A stretch of 64,000 nt of DNA from Desulfoluna spongiiphila. Its GTDB lineage: Bacteria; Desulfobacterota; Desulfobacteria; Desulfobacterales; Desulfolunaceae. Below, piece after piece: positions 27,165-39,173 of the stretch. Made by a program: the position numbers and the translations under genes. Position 1 is the first letter of the stretch, and each line of letters begins with the position of its first letter. The notes beneath the pieces were generated by a model. That model was not told where the DNA came from. It ran no database searches and saw only the letters and a list, made by a program, of their open reading frames with translations. The stretch lies in assembly GCF_900101345.1 (NCBI RefSeq), contig NZ_FMUX01000001.1:310001-374000 (forward strand), in the 5' to 3' direction.

Positions 27165-28016
27165 ATGGAATCATACATCGGAAAAATCAGAGAGATATCG
27201 GAAAGGCTCTTGAGCGACGGAACCGTCGAATGCGTCGTTGGATTCCGTAAAGGGACTGTGGCCCTTACCAATGAGCCTTGCATGATCACCAACGCAAGCG
27301 ATGCCGAAACCCTCGTATGGGATGAAAACTGCCGTCTGAACCTGGCCAACTACATCACCGGCCGCACGGAAAAGATCGCAATCATCGCCAAGGGGTGTGA
27401 TTCTCGGAACATCGTCAACCACATCATCGAAAACAAGATCTCCCGTGAGCAGCTTGTGATCATCGGTGTGCCCTGCAAAGGGATGGTGGACAAGAACAAC
27501 CCCGAGCAGCTTCAGGCCAACTGCGCCACCTGCACGCACAGAAACCCCGTCATCTACGACGAACTCTGTGCCGACCTCGTGGAAGAGCAGAAGGACGTGG
27601 ACCGCTACGAAGATGTTCGCAAGGTTGAAGCCATGGACACCCAGGAGAAGTGGGCCTTCTTTGAAGATCTTCTCTCCGGCTGCACCCGCTGCTACGCGTG
27701 CAAAAACGCATGCCCCTTGTGCTACTGCCCCACCTGCTTCGTGGATGAGTCCCGACCCCAGTGGGTAGGCAAAGGAACCGATCCCATTGATATCCGCACC
27801 TATCATTTCCTGAGGGCCTACCACTGCGCCGGCCGCTGCACCGACTGCGGCGCCTGCGAAGCGGCCTGCCCCCAGAACATCAAGGTGCGCAATTTCACCA
27901 AGAAGCTCGAAAAAGACTGCTACGAGCTCTACGGTTGGGAAGCGGGACTTACCGTCGACCAGCGTCCGCCGCTGGACAGCTTCAAGCTGGACGATCCCGA
28001 AAAATTCATCATGTAA
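27165..28016 (+). CDS. FlxC-like 4Fe-4S protein (FrhB-related)
   Basis: 283 residues. The N-terminal half with AKGCDSRN and GVPCKGMV resembles the F420-reducing hydrogenase beta-subunit-type fold; the C-terminal half carries two cluster motifs, Cys173-x2-Cys176-x2-Cys179-x3-Cys183 and Cys225-x2-Cys228-x2-Cys231-x3-Cys235. In Flx-Hdr systems such a subunit relays electrons between the flavin dehydrogenase and MvhD/HdrA. It is placed between mvhD and flxB in the same direction. Confidence 0.82.
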   Translation: MESYIGKIREISERLLSDGTVECVVGFRKGTVALTNEPCMITNASDAETLVWDENCRLNLANYITGRTEKIAIIAKGCDSRNIVNHIIENKISREQLVIIGVPCKGMVDKNNPEQLQANCATCTHRNPVIYDELCADLVEEQKDVDRYEDVRKVEAMDTQEKWAFFEDLLSGCTRCYACKNACPLCYCPTCFVDESRPQWVGKGTDPIDIRTYHFLRAYHCAGRCTDCGACEAACPQNIKVRNFTKKLEKDCYELYGWEAGLTVDQRPPLDSFKLDDPEKFIM

Positions 28017-28083
28017 TCCCGTTCGCCTCTCTTGTGTTGTGTAACAGAGCGAATGAACCATCATATGAACAAGGGCAAATATC

Positions 28084-29124
28084 ATGAAGGTCATCAAAAT
28101 TGATAAAAATACATGGGCCGGCGGGATTGACAGCCTGAGAAGCGGTTACCGCCTCCTCGGCCCCGTGATGCAGGGTGATGCCCACGAATACAAGGAACTG
28201 ACGAGTGACGAAACGCCGGACATGGCGTACACCAACACCCGTCTCTCCCCCAAGTCCGTGGTCTTCCCCCAGTCCGAGCCGATGTTTACGTACAGCCTGG
28301 ACGAATCCGATCCGGAACACCACATCCTCAAAGACGCCCCCAAGGACTACTCCCCCCGGGCCGTCATCGGGATGCGTCCCTGCGACGCCAAGGCCCTGGC
28401 ACTGGTTCGCATGAACTTCGACACCGAAGAGTACCGCGACCCCTTCTGGATGGACGCCTACGAGGCCACCACCTTTGTGGGCCTGGCCTGCGACGCCCCG
28501 TACGAGACATGCTTCTGCACCAGCGCAGGATGCGGTCCTTACCACGAGGAAGGCCTTGACGTTCTCCTCTCCGACTGCGGCGATGCCTACGTGGCCAAAG
28601 CCCTGACGGAAAAAGGTGAAAAGCTCCTGGCAGCCGCCGGTTGGGCTGCTGAAGGCGATGACTCTGTCTTCGAGCCCAAAAAAGCCGAGGCCGAAGCCAA
28701 GATCACCTGCAAGGTGAACTCTTCCAACCTTCGCGGCAAAAACAGCCTCGAGCTGTATGACGCGCCCTTCTGGAAAGATCTCTCCTTTGCCTGCATCAAC
28801 TGCGGCACCTGCACCTACACCTGCCCCACCTGCTGGTGTTTCGACATCCAGGATGAGAACAAGGGCAACGAAGGTGTGCGCATGAGAAACTGGGACAGCT
28901 GCATGACCTCCCTGTTTACCCTGCACGGCTCCGGCCACAACCCCAGGGATCAGAAGCATCAGCGTTTCCGTCAGCGTTTCATGCACAAGCTCAAGTACTT
29001 TGTCGACAAGTACGACAAAGGCCTCATGTGCGTGGGCTGCGGCCGCTGCGTTCAGCAGTGCCCTGCCAACATTGATATCCGCAGCATCTGTAACAAGATG
29101 AACGGTTACGAAGCCGCCAGCTAA
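28084..29124 (+). CDS. FlxB-like 4Fe-4S dicluster protein (AsrA-related)
   Basis: 346 residues. Resembles the anaerobic sulfite reductase A / hydrogenase beta-type ferredoxin subunit: GMRPCDAKAL at about 96-105, ETCFCTSAGCGP, then cluster motifs CINCGTCTYTCPTC (237-250) and CVGCGRCVQQCPANI (316-330). The pair FlxA-FlxB is expected to oxidise NADH. The start follows a 67-base spacer. Confidence 0.82.
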   Translation: MKVIKIDKNTWAGGIDSLRSGYRLLGPVMQGDAHEYKELTSDETPDMAYTNTRLSPKSVVFPQSEPMFTYSLDESDPEHHILKDAPKDYSPRAVIGMRPCDAKALALVRMNFDTEEYRDPFWMDAYEATTFVGLACDAPYETCFCTSAGCGPYHEEGLDVLLSDCGDAYVAKALTEKGEKLLAAAGWAAEGDDSVFEPKKAEAEAKITCKVNSSNLRGKNSLELYDAPFWKDLSFACINCGTCTYTCPTCWCFDIQDENKGNEGVRMRNWDSCMTSLFTLHGSGHNPRDQKHQRFRQRFMHKLKYFVDKYDKGLMCVGCGRCVQQCPANIDIRSICNKMNGYEAAS

Positions 29125-29140
29125 AAAAAGGAGAAGACCT

Positions 29141-29989
29141 GTGCAGAATCCTTATAAGGCGTATCCCGTTCGCATTGACGACATTCAGGTTGCGACCGCG
29201 GATAAGACGCTCAGAACCTTTAAGTTTGTCTTTCTCAACCCGGAAGATGAAGAGAAATTTGCCTACAAGGTTGGACAGTTCGCAGAGCTCTCCATCCCCG
29301 GCCAGGGTGAAATTCCCATCGGTATCGCCTCCTCCCCTTCCGAGAAGGGATTTGTCATGTTTACCGTGTTCCGTACCGGTAAAGTGACCGACCACCTTCA
29401 CAACATGAAGGTAGGCGACATCATGGGCATCCGAGGCCCCCTGGGCAACTGGTATCCCATCGAGGACCTCGAAGGCAAAAACATCGTCATCATCGGCGCC
29501 GGTTTTGCCTTTACCACCCTGCGTTCCACCATCAAGTACCTGCTCGAGCCCGAAAACCGCAAGCGCTTCGGTCGCCTCGACGTCATCTACGGTGCACGTA
29601 ACCCCGGCATGATCCTTTATAAGGATGAGTTGGTGGAGTGGGAAAAACGGGACGACATCAACCTCAACCTCACCGTTGACGGCACCGATGATCCCGACTG
29701 GAAATACCACACCGGTTTCGTGCCCACCATCACCGAGACCCAGGCGCCCCAGGCCGATGACGATACCTACGCCATCCTCTGCGGCCCCCCCATGATGCTG
29801 AAGTTCACCAAGCCTGTCCTGGACAAGCTCGGATACAAAGCAGACCACATCATCATGAGCCTGGAAAACCGCATGAAATGCGGTATCGGCATGTGCGGTC
29901 GCTGCAACATCGGCAAGGAGCTGGTCTGTAAAGACGGCCCTGTCTTTACCCTCGACAAGCTCAATGAGATGCCGGAAGAGGATCAGTAA
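29141..29989 (+). CDS. FlxA-like FAD/NAD-binding oxidoreductase (AsrB-related)
   Basis: 282 residues from a GTG start at 29141, preceded by AAGGAGAAG. Ferredoxin-NADP reductase fold: flavin motif near GQFAELSIPG, glycine-rich NAD loop IIGAGFAFTTLRS, and the C-terminal CGIGMCGRCNIG cysteine cluster that binds a 2Fe-2S centre in the AsrB/HydG/PyrK group. It would be the NADH entry point of the Flx-Hdr complex. Last gene of the five-gene run; dsrC follows 150 bases later. Confidence 0.85.
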   Translation: MQNPYKAYPVRIDDIQVATADKTLRTFKFVFLNPEDEEKFAYKVGQFAELSIPGQGEIPIGIASSPSEKGFVMFTVFRTGKVTDHLHNMKVGDIMGIRGPLGNWYPIEDLEGKNIVIIGAGFAFTTLRSTIKYLLEPENRKRFGRLDVIYGARNPGMILYKDELVEWEKRDDINLNLTVDGTDDPDWKYHTGFVPTITETQAPQADDDTYAILCGPPMMLKFTKPVLDKLGYKADHIIMSLENRMKCGIGMCGRCNIGKELVCKDGPVFTLDKLNEMPEEDQ

Positions 29990-30008
29990 ACGAATATAGG
30001 CGGTTAAA

Positions 30009-30033
30009 CCCGTAACATATTGTATGTTACGGG
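30009..30033 (+). promoter_or_regulatory. Perfect 11-bp palindrome upstream of dsrC
   Basis: CCCGTAACATA (30009-30019) and TATGTTACGGG (30023-30033) with a 3-base centre, ending directly at a TTGACA -35-like box. A possible operator for a dimeric regulator, or a hairpin after flxA without a T run. Confidence 0.6.
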
Positions 30034-30062
30034 TTGACATTGCCCTTTCTTTACTGTATTTC
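30034..30062 (+). promoter_or_regulatory. Candidate dsrC promoter
   Basis: TTGACA (30034-30039), 17-base spacer, TATTTC (30057-30062). The -10 is weak. Together with the palindrome it suggests separate control of dsrC. Confidence 0.4.
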
Positions 30063-30139
30063 TTCTCTTCGAAGTGGACAGGACAAAATAAGGGATAAGC
30101 CTTTCAAATTGATAATTCTCAACAGGAGGTTTTGATTCA

Positions 30140-30460
30140 ATGGCCGAGACAATTGAATACAACGGAAAGTCGTTTGACGTAGATGAAGATGGTTTCCTTC
30201 TTGACTTCAACCAGTTCACCGAAGAGTGGCTGGAGATTGTTATGAAGGAAGAAGGTATTTCTGAGCTGAACGAAGAGCACAAGCTCGTTATCGACGTTCT
30301 CCAGGACTACTACCGTAAAAACGGTATTGCTCCCATGGTTCGCGTTCTCTCCAAGCTGACCAAGTTCAAGCTCAAGCACATCTACGAGCTGTTCCCCTCA
30401 GGCCCCGGCAAAGGCGCCTGCAAAATGGCTGGTCTTCCCAAGCCCACCGGTTGCGTATAG
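30140..30460 (+). CDS. dsrC: DsrC, sulfur-trafficking protein
   Basis: 106 residues. Small sulfur carrier that accepts sulfur from dissimilatory sulfite reductase as a trisulfide. Both C-terminal redox cysteines are present in the tail GACKMAGLPKPTGCV (Cys-x10-Cys), which defines true DsrC rather than TusE. AGGAGG precedes the ATG. Its position next to the Hdr-Flx genes suggests that the DsrC disulfide or trisulfide is a possible HdrA acceptor (inference). A terminator follows. Confidence 0.95.
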   Translation: MAETIEYNGKSFDVDEDGFLLDFNQFTEEWLEIVMKEEGISELNEEHKLVIDVLQDYYRKNGIAPMVRVLSKLTKFKLKHIYELFPSGPGKGACKMAGLPKPTGCV

Positions 30461-30492
30461 TCACCGGACGCCATTTTTAAGTTTTTCAAATC

Positions 30493-30523
30493 AGGCCCTG
30501 TCGGTTACGGCGGGGCCTTTTTT
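30493..30523 (+). terminator. Intrinsic terminator after dsrC
   Basis: AGGCCCTG / CGGGGCCT-type stem followed by six T. Confidence 0.8.
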
Positions 30524-30558
30524 GGTTTATCACCCTCACCCCAAAATTCCATACGCCC

Positions 30559-30957
30559 ATGCAGACAACCCTCGTTGTTCCAACCACAAAAAATAAGGAA
30601 CTGGTGGATATCTCCTCGGCTGTACAGGCAGAAATCGACCAATGGGGATGCCCCGACGGAGTCCTCTTTCTTTTTGTCCCCCACACCACCGCTGCCGTGA
30701 CCATCAACGAAAATGCCGACCCCACGGTACAGACGGACCTCATCTACGCCCTGACATCGGCCTTTCCGGACCACCCCGCATTCCGCCATATGGAAGGGAA
30801 CTCGGATGCCCACGTCATGACCAGCCTCACCGGCTCGTCGGAGACCCTCTTCATTGAAAACGGTCGGCTCGTCCTCGGCACCTGGCAGGGCATCTACCTC
30901 GCAGAATACGACGGCCCCCGAAAACGTCGGGTGATCCTCAAATGCCTTCCGGGCTGA
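30559..30957 (+). CDS. YjbQ-family (UPF0047) secondary thiamine-phosphate synthase-like enzyme
   Basis: 132 residues. Contains the family pattern HTTAAVTINENADP (about 42-55), MTSLTGSSETL and GTWQGIYLAEYDGPR. The E. coli homologue has thiamine-phosphate synthase activity in vitro; the physiological role is unclear. The ATG has only a weak ribosome binding site. It is followed by a gap, then the AhbA/B-like gene. Confidence 0.88.
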   Translation: MQTTLVVPTTKNKELVDISSAVQAEIDQWGCPDGVLFLFVPHTTAAVTINENADPTVQTDLIYALTSAFPDHPAFRHMEGNSDAHVMTSLTGSSETLFIENGRLVLGTWQGIYLAEYDGPRKRRVILKCLPG

Positions 30958-31139
30958 TGAACCCCTTCCGGCAGAACACGTTTTCCAGCCGGCACCTGCC
31001 GAAGGTCCATCCGTCCAACTGTTGACGCAGCGGCCCCGGCGTCATAAGATACCGATTTTAAGAAGGCAGCACGCAGCCACCTTGCCACAGGTCACTGCGG
31101 CAGACGACCACCCCTGAGCGCCCAAAGGAGCACCCGTAC

Positions 31140-31595
31140 ATGATCCTCGAAGAGAAGGACAAGCAGATCATCAACCATATCCAATCCGATTTCCCCATCT
31201 GCAAACGGCCCTACGCCGCCATTGGCGAAGCCCTGTCCATGGAGGAATCCGAGGTGATCACGCGGGTCGCAAAGCTTAAGGAGATGGGCATCATCCGGCG
31301 TATCGGCGGGAACTTCAGCCCGGAGAAGGTCGGGTTCCACAGCACCCTCTGCGGGGCACGGGTCCCGGAAGAGAAGGTGGAGGCCTTTGCCGAGGTGGTC
31401 AACAGCTACCGGGGGGTCACCCACAACTACGTCCGTGACGATGAATTCAACGTCTGGTTCACCTTCATCGAGGCCTCCGTTGCCCAGATCGAAGCCAACC
31501 TGGCGGAAATCGCCGAGCGCACCGGCGTCACCAGCATTTACAACCTGCCTGCCACCCATATTTTCAAGATACGCGCCGAATTCACCGTGGAGTAG
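31140..31595 (+). CDS. Siroheme decarboxylase subunit-like (AhbA/AhbB) Lrp/AsnC-fold protein
   Basis: 151 residues: N-terminal winged-helix region (EEKDKQIINHIQSDFP...GIIRRIGGNFSPEKVGF) and C-terminal ferredoxin-like domain with the VTHNYVRDDEFNVWFTF segment. This pattern, with IRRIG and HNYxRDxxFNVWFT, is that of AhbA/AhbB, which remove acetate side chains from siroheme in the alternative heme pathway of sulfate reducers. AhbA is my better guess. The partner subunit is not in the window. A transcriptional regulator cannot be ruled out. Confidence 0.8.
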   Translation: MILEEKDKQIINHIQSDFPICKRPYAAIGEALSMEESEVITRVAKLKEMGIIRRIGGNFSPEKVGFHSTLCGARVPEEKVEAFAEVVNSYRGVTHNYVRDDEFNVWFTFIEASVAQIEANLAEIAERTGVTSIYNLPATHIFKIRAEFTVE

Positions 31596-31597
31596 CC

Positions 31598-32392
31598 ATG
31601 GAGTCCCTGCGCCTTGCCCTGGCCTCCGTTTCCGCCTCCCTTGCCGACCCCCATGCCAATGTGCAAACCATGCACCAGGCCTGCCGGAAGGCCCGGGAGG
31701 CCCGTGCCGACCTGGTTGTCCTTCCTGAGCTCTCCCTCACCGGCTATGCCAACGCCAGCGGTGCCGCCAACCGCGCCCTCACCGAAGAGCAGGCCCTTGA
31801 TCTCATCGAAGGAGCCGTTGACGCGTTCGGCATCGGGATCCTTGCAGGGTATGCGGAAAAAAACGCGGCAGGGGAGATGTACGCCTCCCACACGGCCCTT
31901 CTTCCCGACGGGGGACATACCACGTACCGAAAGCTTCACCTGGCCCCACCCGAGAAGGGACTTTACCGCCCCGGAACCGACTTGCCTCTCTTCGCTTTCA
32001 AAGGCTTTACCATCGGCATGATGCTCTGCTACGACGCACACTTCCCCCTGGCCTTCCACCGGATGGCACAAGACAGTGCAGACCTTATCATTGTTCCCCA
32101 TGCTTCCCCCCGGGGCACCAGTGAAGAGAAGTACGATTCATGGATGCGCCACCTCCCGGCACGGGCCTTTGACAACGGCCTCTGGGTGGCGGCGGTCAAC
32201 CAGTGCGGTACCAACGAGGCGAACCTCTCCTTCCCCCCCCTGGCCCTGGCCCTTGACCCCTCCGGCCACCTCACCGGACCGCCGCGCCTCACCGAGGGCC
32301 TTCACCTTGTTACGATCAGTCAAAAAAAACTCACGGACGTCCGGTCCCACCCCATGCGCTACTTCCTGCCCAACACCCGAAACGACCTTTAA
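31598..32392 (+). CDS. Nitrilase-superfamily carbon-nitrogen hydrolase
   Basis: 264 residues with the Glu-Lys-Cys triad: Glu44 (LPELSLTG), Lys112 (YRKLHL) and Cys144 (CYDAHFP). Probable amidase or deaminated-glutathione amidase type; the substrate cannot be told. Begins two bases after the AhbA/B-like stop, so they form one operon. Confidence 0.88.
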   Translation: MESLRLALASVSASLADPHANVQTMHQACRKAREARADLVVLPELSLTGYANASGAANRALTEEQALDLIEGAVDAFGIGILAGYAEKNAAGEMYASHTALLPDGGHTTYRKLHLAPPEKGLYRPGTDLPLFAFKGFTIGMMLCYDAHFPLAFHRMAQDSADLIIVPHASPRGTSEEKYDSWMRHLPARAFDNGLWVAAVNQCGTNEANLSFPPLALALDPSGHLTGPPRLTEGLHLVTISQKKLTDVRSHPMRYFLPNTRNDL

Positions 32393-32541
32393 TCCCTGAC
32401 ATCAAAAAGACTGCCCTTACAGGTGGTTAACCTGTTTCCCCACAGCTGCAAAAAGACAACAGACGGCACGCTCCAGGTCGCCAGACCATGGCAGGGTAAA
32501 ACAGGCCAGATAGCGCACTGCCGTGGCAGCAGAAATTATTA

Positions 32542-32570
32542 TTGACACAGAAAATCTAGATATATATGAC
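32542..32570 (+). promoter_or_regulatory. Candidate promoter
   Basis: TTGACA (32542-32547), 17-base spacer, TATGAC (32565-32570). A second TTGACA follows at 32575. It would start transcription about 25 bases before the small ORF and 390 before the lipase. Confidence 0.5.
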
Positions 32571-32600
32571 TACATTGACATTTAATCAATGGAGCACTGA

Positions 32601-32732
32601 ATGATCATTATTCAATGCTTCGGTCTTACTGGTAAAACAGTATCACTTAACAAAAAAGAGATAGTATCTCGCCTTCACGGGTTCGAAAATCCAGCACCCC
32701 AATCTACATCACGGGAATTCCGGATGGAATAA
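32601..32732 (+). CDS. Possible small ORF of 43 codons
   Basis: ATG at 32601 with GGAG seven bases upstream, ending TAA at 32730. The peptide starts MIIIQCFGLTGKTVSLNKKE and resembles no family I know. Promoter and ribosome binding site make it plausible, but the length is within what chance gives, so it may not be translated. Confidence 0.35.
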   Translation: MIIIQCFGLTGKTVSLNKKEIVSRLHGFENPAPQSTSREFRME

Positions 32733-32964
32733 CAGCAAACCTGGGCCGGATCAACCCACATCAACGATATGGGCTGAGGCATCCCCCATTCGTCGGGGTG
32801 CGCCCGTCATAGCGGGGCAGGTTCCATGGACCTTGCAATGACAAGGGGCTCCCCCACTTCGGGTTGCACAATCGTTTTGACGCAAGAAGCCGAGACATAT
32901 GCCCTATGGCCACACGATACAATGAATCCATACACTCTTACACTTGAAAAAGGAGATAGTTGAG

Positions 32965-33915
32965 ATGAAACGACTTGTCATGATAATGGGTTTCTTCTTT
33001 GTGTTAAGCGGGGCCGTGTTCGCATCTGATCAAGGCGATGCTGATCGCTCCGGACTCCCCGCGAACATGACCCAGGGTGAGTACGAATACATTCTGGACA
33101 TGGCCAACCTCACGGCACGGATCTACGACAACGCCTGGGATTGGATACTGGACAAACTGGCCCCTTTCGTGCTGACAAATCTCGATTTCGTCGGCAATTC
33201 ATCCGATTACCTCAATGTTGCACGGGATGAAAATACTCTGAACTACATGACCGAGGCACAGCGCTCGTCGGTGACAACCCTGCTGGACACCTATGTGGGC
33301 GGCTGGGACGGCCTGGACGCAAAGGTGTACATCAACATCCACAACCCCGGGCGGCTTGTCCTGGTCTTCAGGGGCACCGAAGCCCTCAACGTCAATGACT
33401 GGATTGCCGACGTCAGGCAGGCGCTCAATATTTTCGTCAACTCCATTGGGTCGGTTCAGTATGAGAAAGCCATGGGCCTTGCCGTGGGCCTGAAGGCCTT
33501 TGCCGACACCAACAGCTACACCATGGAAATTGCCGGCCACAGCCTGGGCGGCGGGCTGGCCCAGATTACCGGCCTGAAAACCGGGGTCAAGACCACCTGC
33601 TTCAACGCAGCCGGACTGACCGCCGCCACCCTGGTTGAACAGGGTGTTATCGACAGTGCAAGCCAGCCCGTTACCGAGGAGATGGTCGCCAACATCACCC
33701 ACATCAATGTCAAGAACTGCCCCCTGGTGGACACCGACGGACAGATGAACGACAGTTCCCCGTTCGCCACCTGCCCCCGCTACGGCAATGCCGATAAGGT
33801 CTACTGGCTGGATCACCTGACCTTCTGTGGAGGCACATGGAATATGCCCCTGCGCATTGCCAACCACATGTACCATACCTATGTTCACCAGCTGTACCAG
33901 AAGGACTTTCTGTAA
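32965..33915 (+). CDS. Secreted class-3 lipase
   Basis: 316 residues from the ATG at 32965 (AAAGGAGA ribosome binding site). Signal peptide over residues 1-20 ending AVFA. The alpha/beta-hydrolase nucleophile elbow is GHSLGGG, with Ser193; an RGTEALNVNDWIAD segment before it is typical of the class-3 lipase family. Several cysteines in the mature part may form disulfides. Predicted to act on lipids in periplasm or outside. Confidence 0.85.
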   Translation: MKRLVMIMGFFFVLSGAVFASDQGDADRSGLPANMTQGEYEYILDMANLTARIYDNAWDWILDKLAPFVLTNLDFVGNSSDYLNVARDENTLNYMTEAQRSSVTTLLDTYVGGWDGLDAKVYINIHNPGRLVLVFRGTEALNVNDWIADVRQALNIFVNSIGSVQYEKAMGLAVGLKAFADTNSYTMEIAGHSLGGGLAQITGLKTGVKTTCFNAAGLTAATLVEQGVIDSASQPVTEEMVANITHINVKNCPLVDTDGQMNDSSPFATCPRYGNADKVYWLDHLTFCGGTWNMPLRIANHMYHTYVHQLYQKDFL

Positions 33916-33941
33916 GCCGTTTGACCGGCTAAAAAACGCAT

Positions 33942-33980
33942 AAAAAAAGCTCACCGGGCAAAGATCCGGTGAGCTTTTTT
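33942..33980. terminator. Bidirectional terminator after the lipase
   Basis: Stem AGCTCACCGG / CCGGTGAGCT flanked by A7 and T6; serves the lipase and the convergent YkgJ-like gene. Confidence 0.92.
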
Positions 33981-34016
33981 GCGTTGTCAAACAAAGAGTG
34001 TCGGCGTTGCCCCGGC

Positions 34017-34718
34017 TTAAGCCACAGGAACAAGCATGTCTTTACCGTCCTGGTTTTCGATGCGGTAATTGAACATCACGATGGTGGTAGACAGGGGCCG
34101 CCCGAAGAGGAAATCGAGAATCTCTGGTTTGACCCTTCCGCTCTCTACAAGGGTTTCCCGAAGGCTGCGGTCGTAGGCGATGATGTCGCAGACCTTGGCC
34201 ATGGCCTCCTGATCAGAGACGAAATCGACCTTTCGAATCAACTCCCCCAAAAGTGCGTAGCTGCAGCGCTCATGATGGTCGGTGACCAGATCCCACAGCC
34301 CCTTGATCCCCCCGATGATGTCTTCACGACACAGGGGGTCGTCCGAGGCATACACGTCTTCGATTTCCCGCTCGTCCCAGCACTTGAAGGACCGGCACTC
34401 AAAGGGCCTCTGGCTGTAGATATCGCATCGGTTCTCCGCGTCCAGGAACAGGCAGCGCAAGGTCTCGGGAGCCACCTTGATCTTGATGCGGTCCCCATCC
34501 AGGGGTTCCATCTTCAGGGTCTCCTTGTTAAACATCAGCTCCCCTGCCCGTTGGGTATAGAGCACGGAGAGATCCAATTTACCCGTCTTGATGAGGCGCT
34601 CATCCTGGGTCCGCAACACCGGTCCGCCGCCCGTGCAGCAGGCGCCGCAGTGATTGCATGAGGTCTGGGGTGCGCTGCACCCGCTGCAGCCTTCGTTTCC
34701 GCCGGTTATGAACTCCAT
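34017..34718 (-). CDS. YkgJ-family cysteine-cluster protein
   Basis: 233 residues. N-terminal CxGC...CNHCGACC pattern, later RCLFLDAENRCDIYSQRPFECRSFKCW, the hallmarks of the YkgJ/Zn-or-Fe-S cluster domain. Such proteins are widespread and uncharacterised. Stands alone, with a repeat region behind its start. Confidence 0.82.
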   Translation of the reverse strand: MEFITGGNEGCSGCSAPQTSCNHCGACCTGGGPVLRTQDERLIKTGKLDLSVLYTQRAGELMFNKETLKMEPLDGDRIKIKVAPETLRCLFLDAENRCDIYSQRPFECRSFKCWDEREIEDVYASDDPLCREDIIGGIKGLWDLVTDHHERCSYALLGELIRKVDFVSDQEAMAKVCDIIAYDRSLRETLVESGRVKPEILDFLFGRPLSTTIVMFNYRIENQDGKDMLVPVA

Positions 34719-35194
34719 AAAGCCCTTCCTTATATATAAATCATGTTGAGCCCGCTTGCCGCGTGCCTTCGGCGGCCAAAGACAAACAGGCTTAAAATCC
34801 GATGCAGGTTACAGAAAAAAGAAACGCACACAAGCCATGCCTTCTATGGTTAAAGGGGCCAGGAAACGCATGCCTCCGGCGGCAAGGTGTGCCTCCTTGA
34901 AAGCAGGTTTATGCCCACCACCATTCATTGTCACCACCATTGTTGGCAAATCAGATGCAACCGGAAAGTTTTTTCGGAGCTTTTTTCAAAAAGCGACCCA
35001 CCGGAGGCACAGCCTGAGGCACCAAGGCCCGAAGTATGTGCAATACCGCAGGTCATCAAACATCAAAGCAGAAAAAAAGGCAAGGGCCAACTGCGCACCG
35101 CGCAAGAGACCCCTGCCTGTTTTGTTTACCTTACGTTTTCAGGATGTTTCGCCCCAGAGGGCCACGAGTTATCGCGGCCCGCAGCCTTAAAGGG
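34719..35194. other. Intergenic region between the YkgJ-like gene and PFOR
   Basis: About 480 bases without a gene; contains the repeat copy 34872-35008. Confidence 0.6.
34872..35008. repeat. GCCTCCGGCGG-bounded dispersed element
   Basis: Starts with GCCTCCGGCGGC and the AAGGTGTGCC hairpin half; ends CCCACCGGAGGC. Shares the TTTTTTCGGAGCTTTTTTCAAAAAGCGACC tail (in part) with the 20.0-kb copy. The middle is divergent. Confidence 0.7.

Positions 35195-39173
<3,979 letters not shown>

Larger units (their letters stand above)
32393..32964. other. Intergenic region upstream of the lipase
   Basis: About 570 bases, AT-richer at 32530-32700. Contains a promoter-like pair (32542-32570), a possible 43-codon ORF (32601-32732), and a hairpin GCATCCCC...CGGGGTGC near 32780. 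A TTCGAAA-containing stretch at 32682 was checked and is not a tRNA. Confidence 0.5.

Noticed and set aside
32680..32705. GGGTTCGAAAATCC-like stretch resembling a tRNA T-arm
   Set aside because: The flanking bases do not form a five-pair stem, and no acceptor, D or anticodon arm is found upstream.
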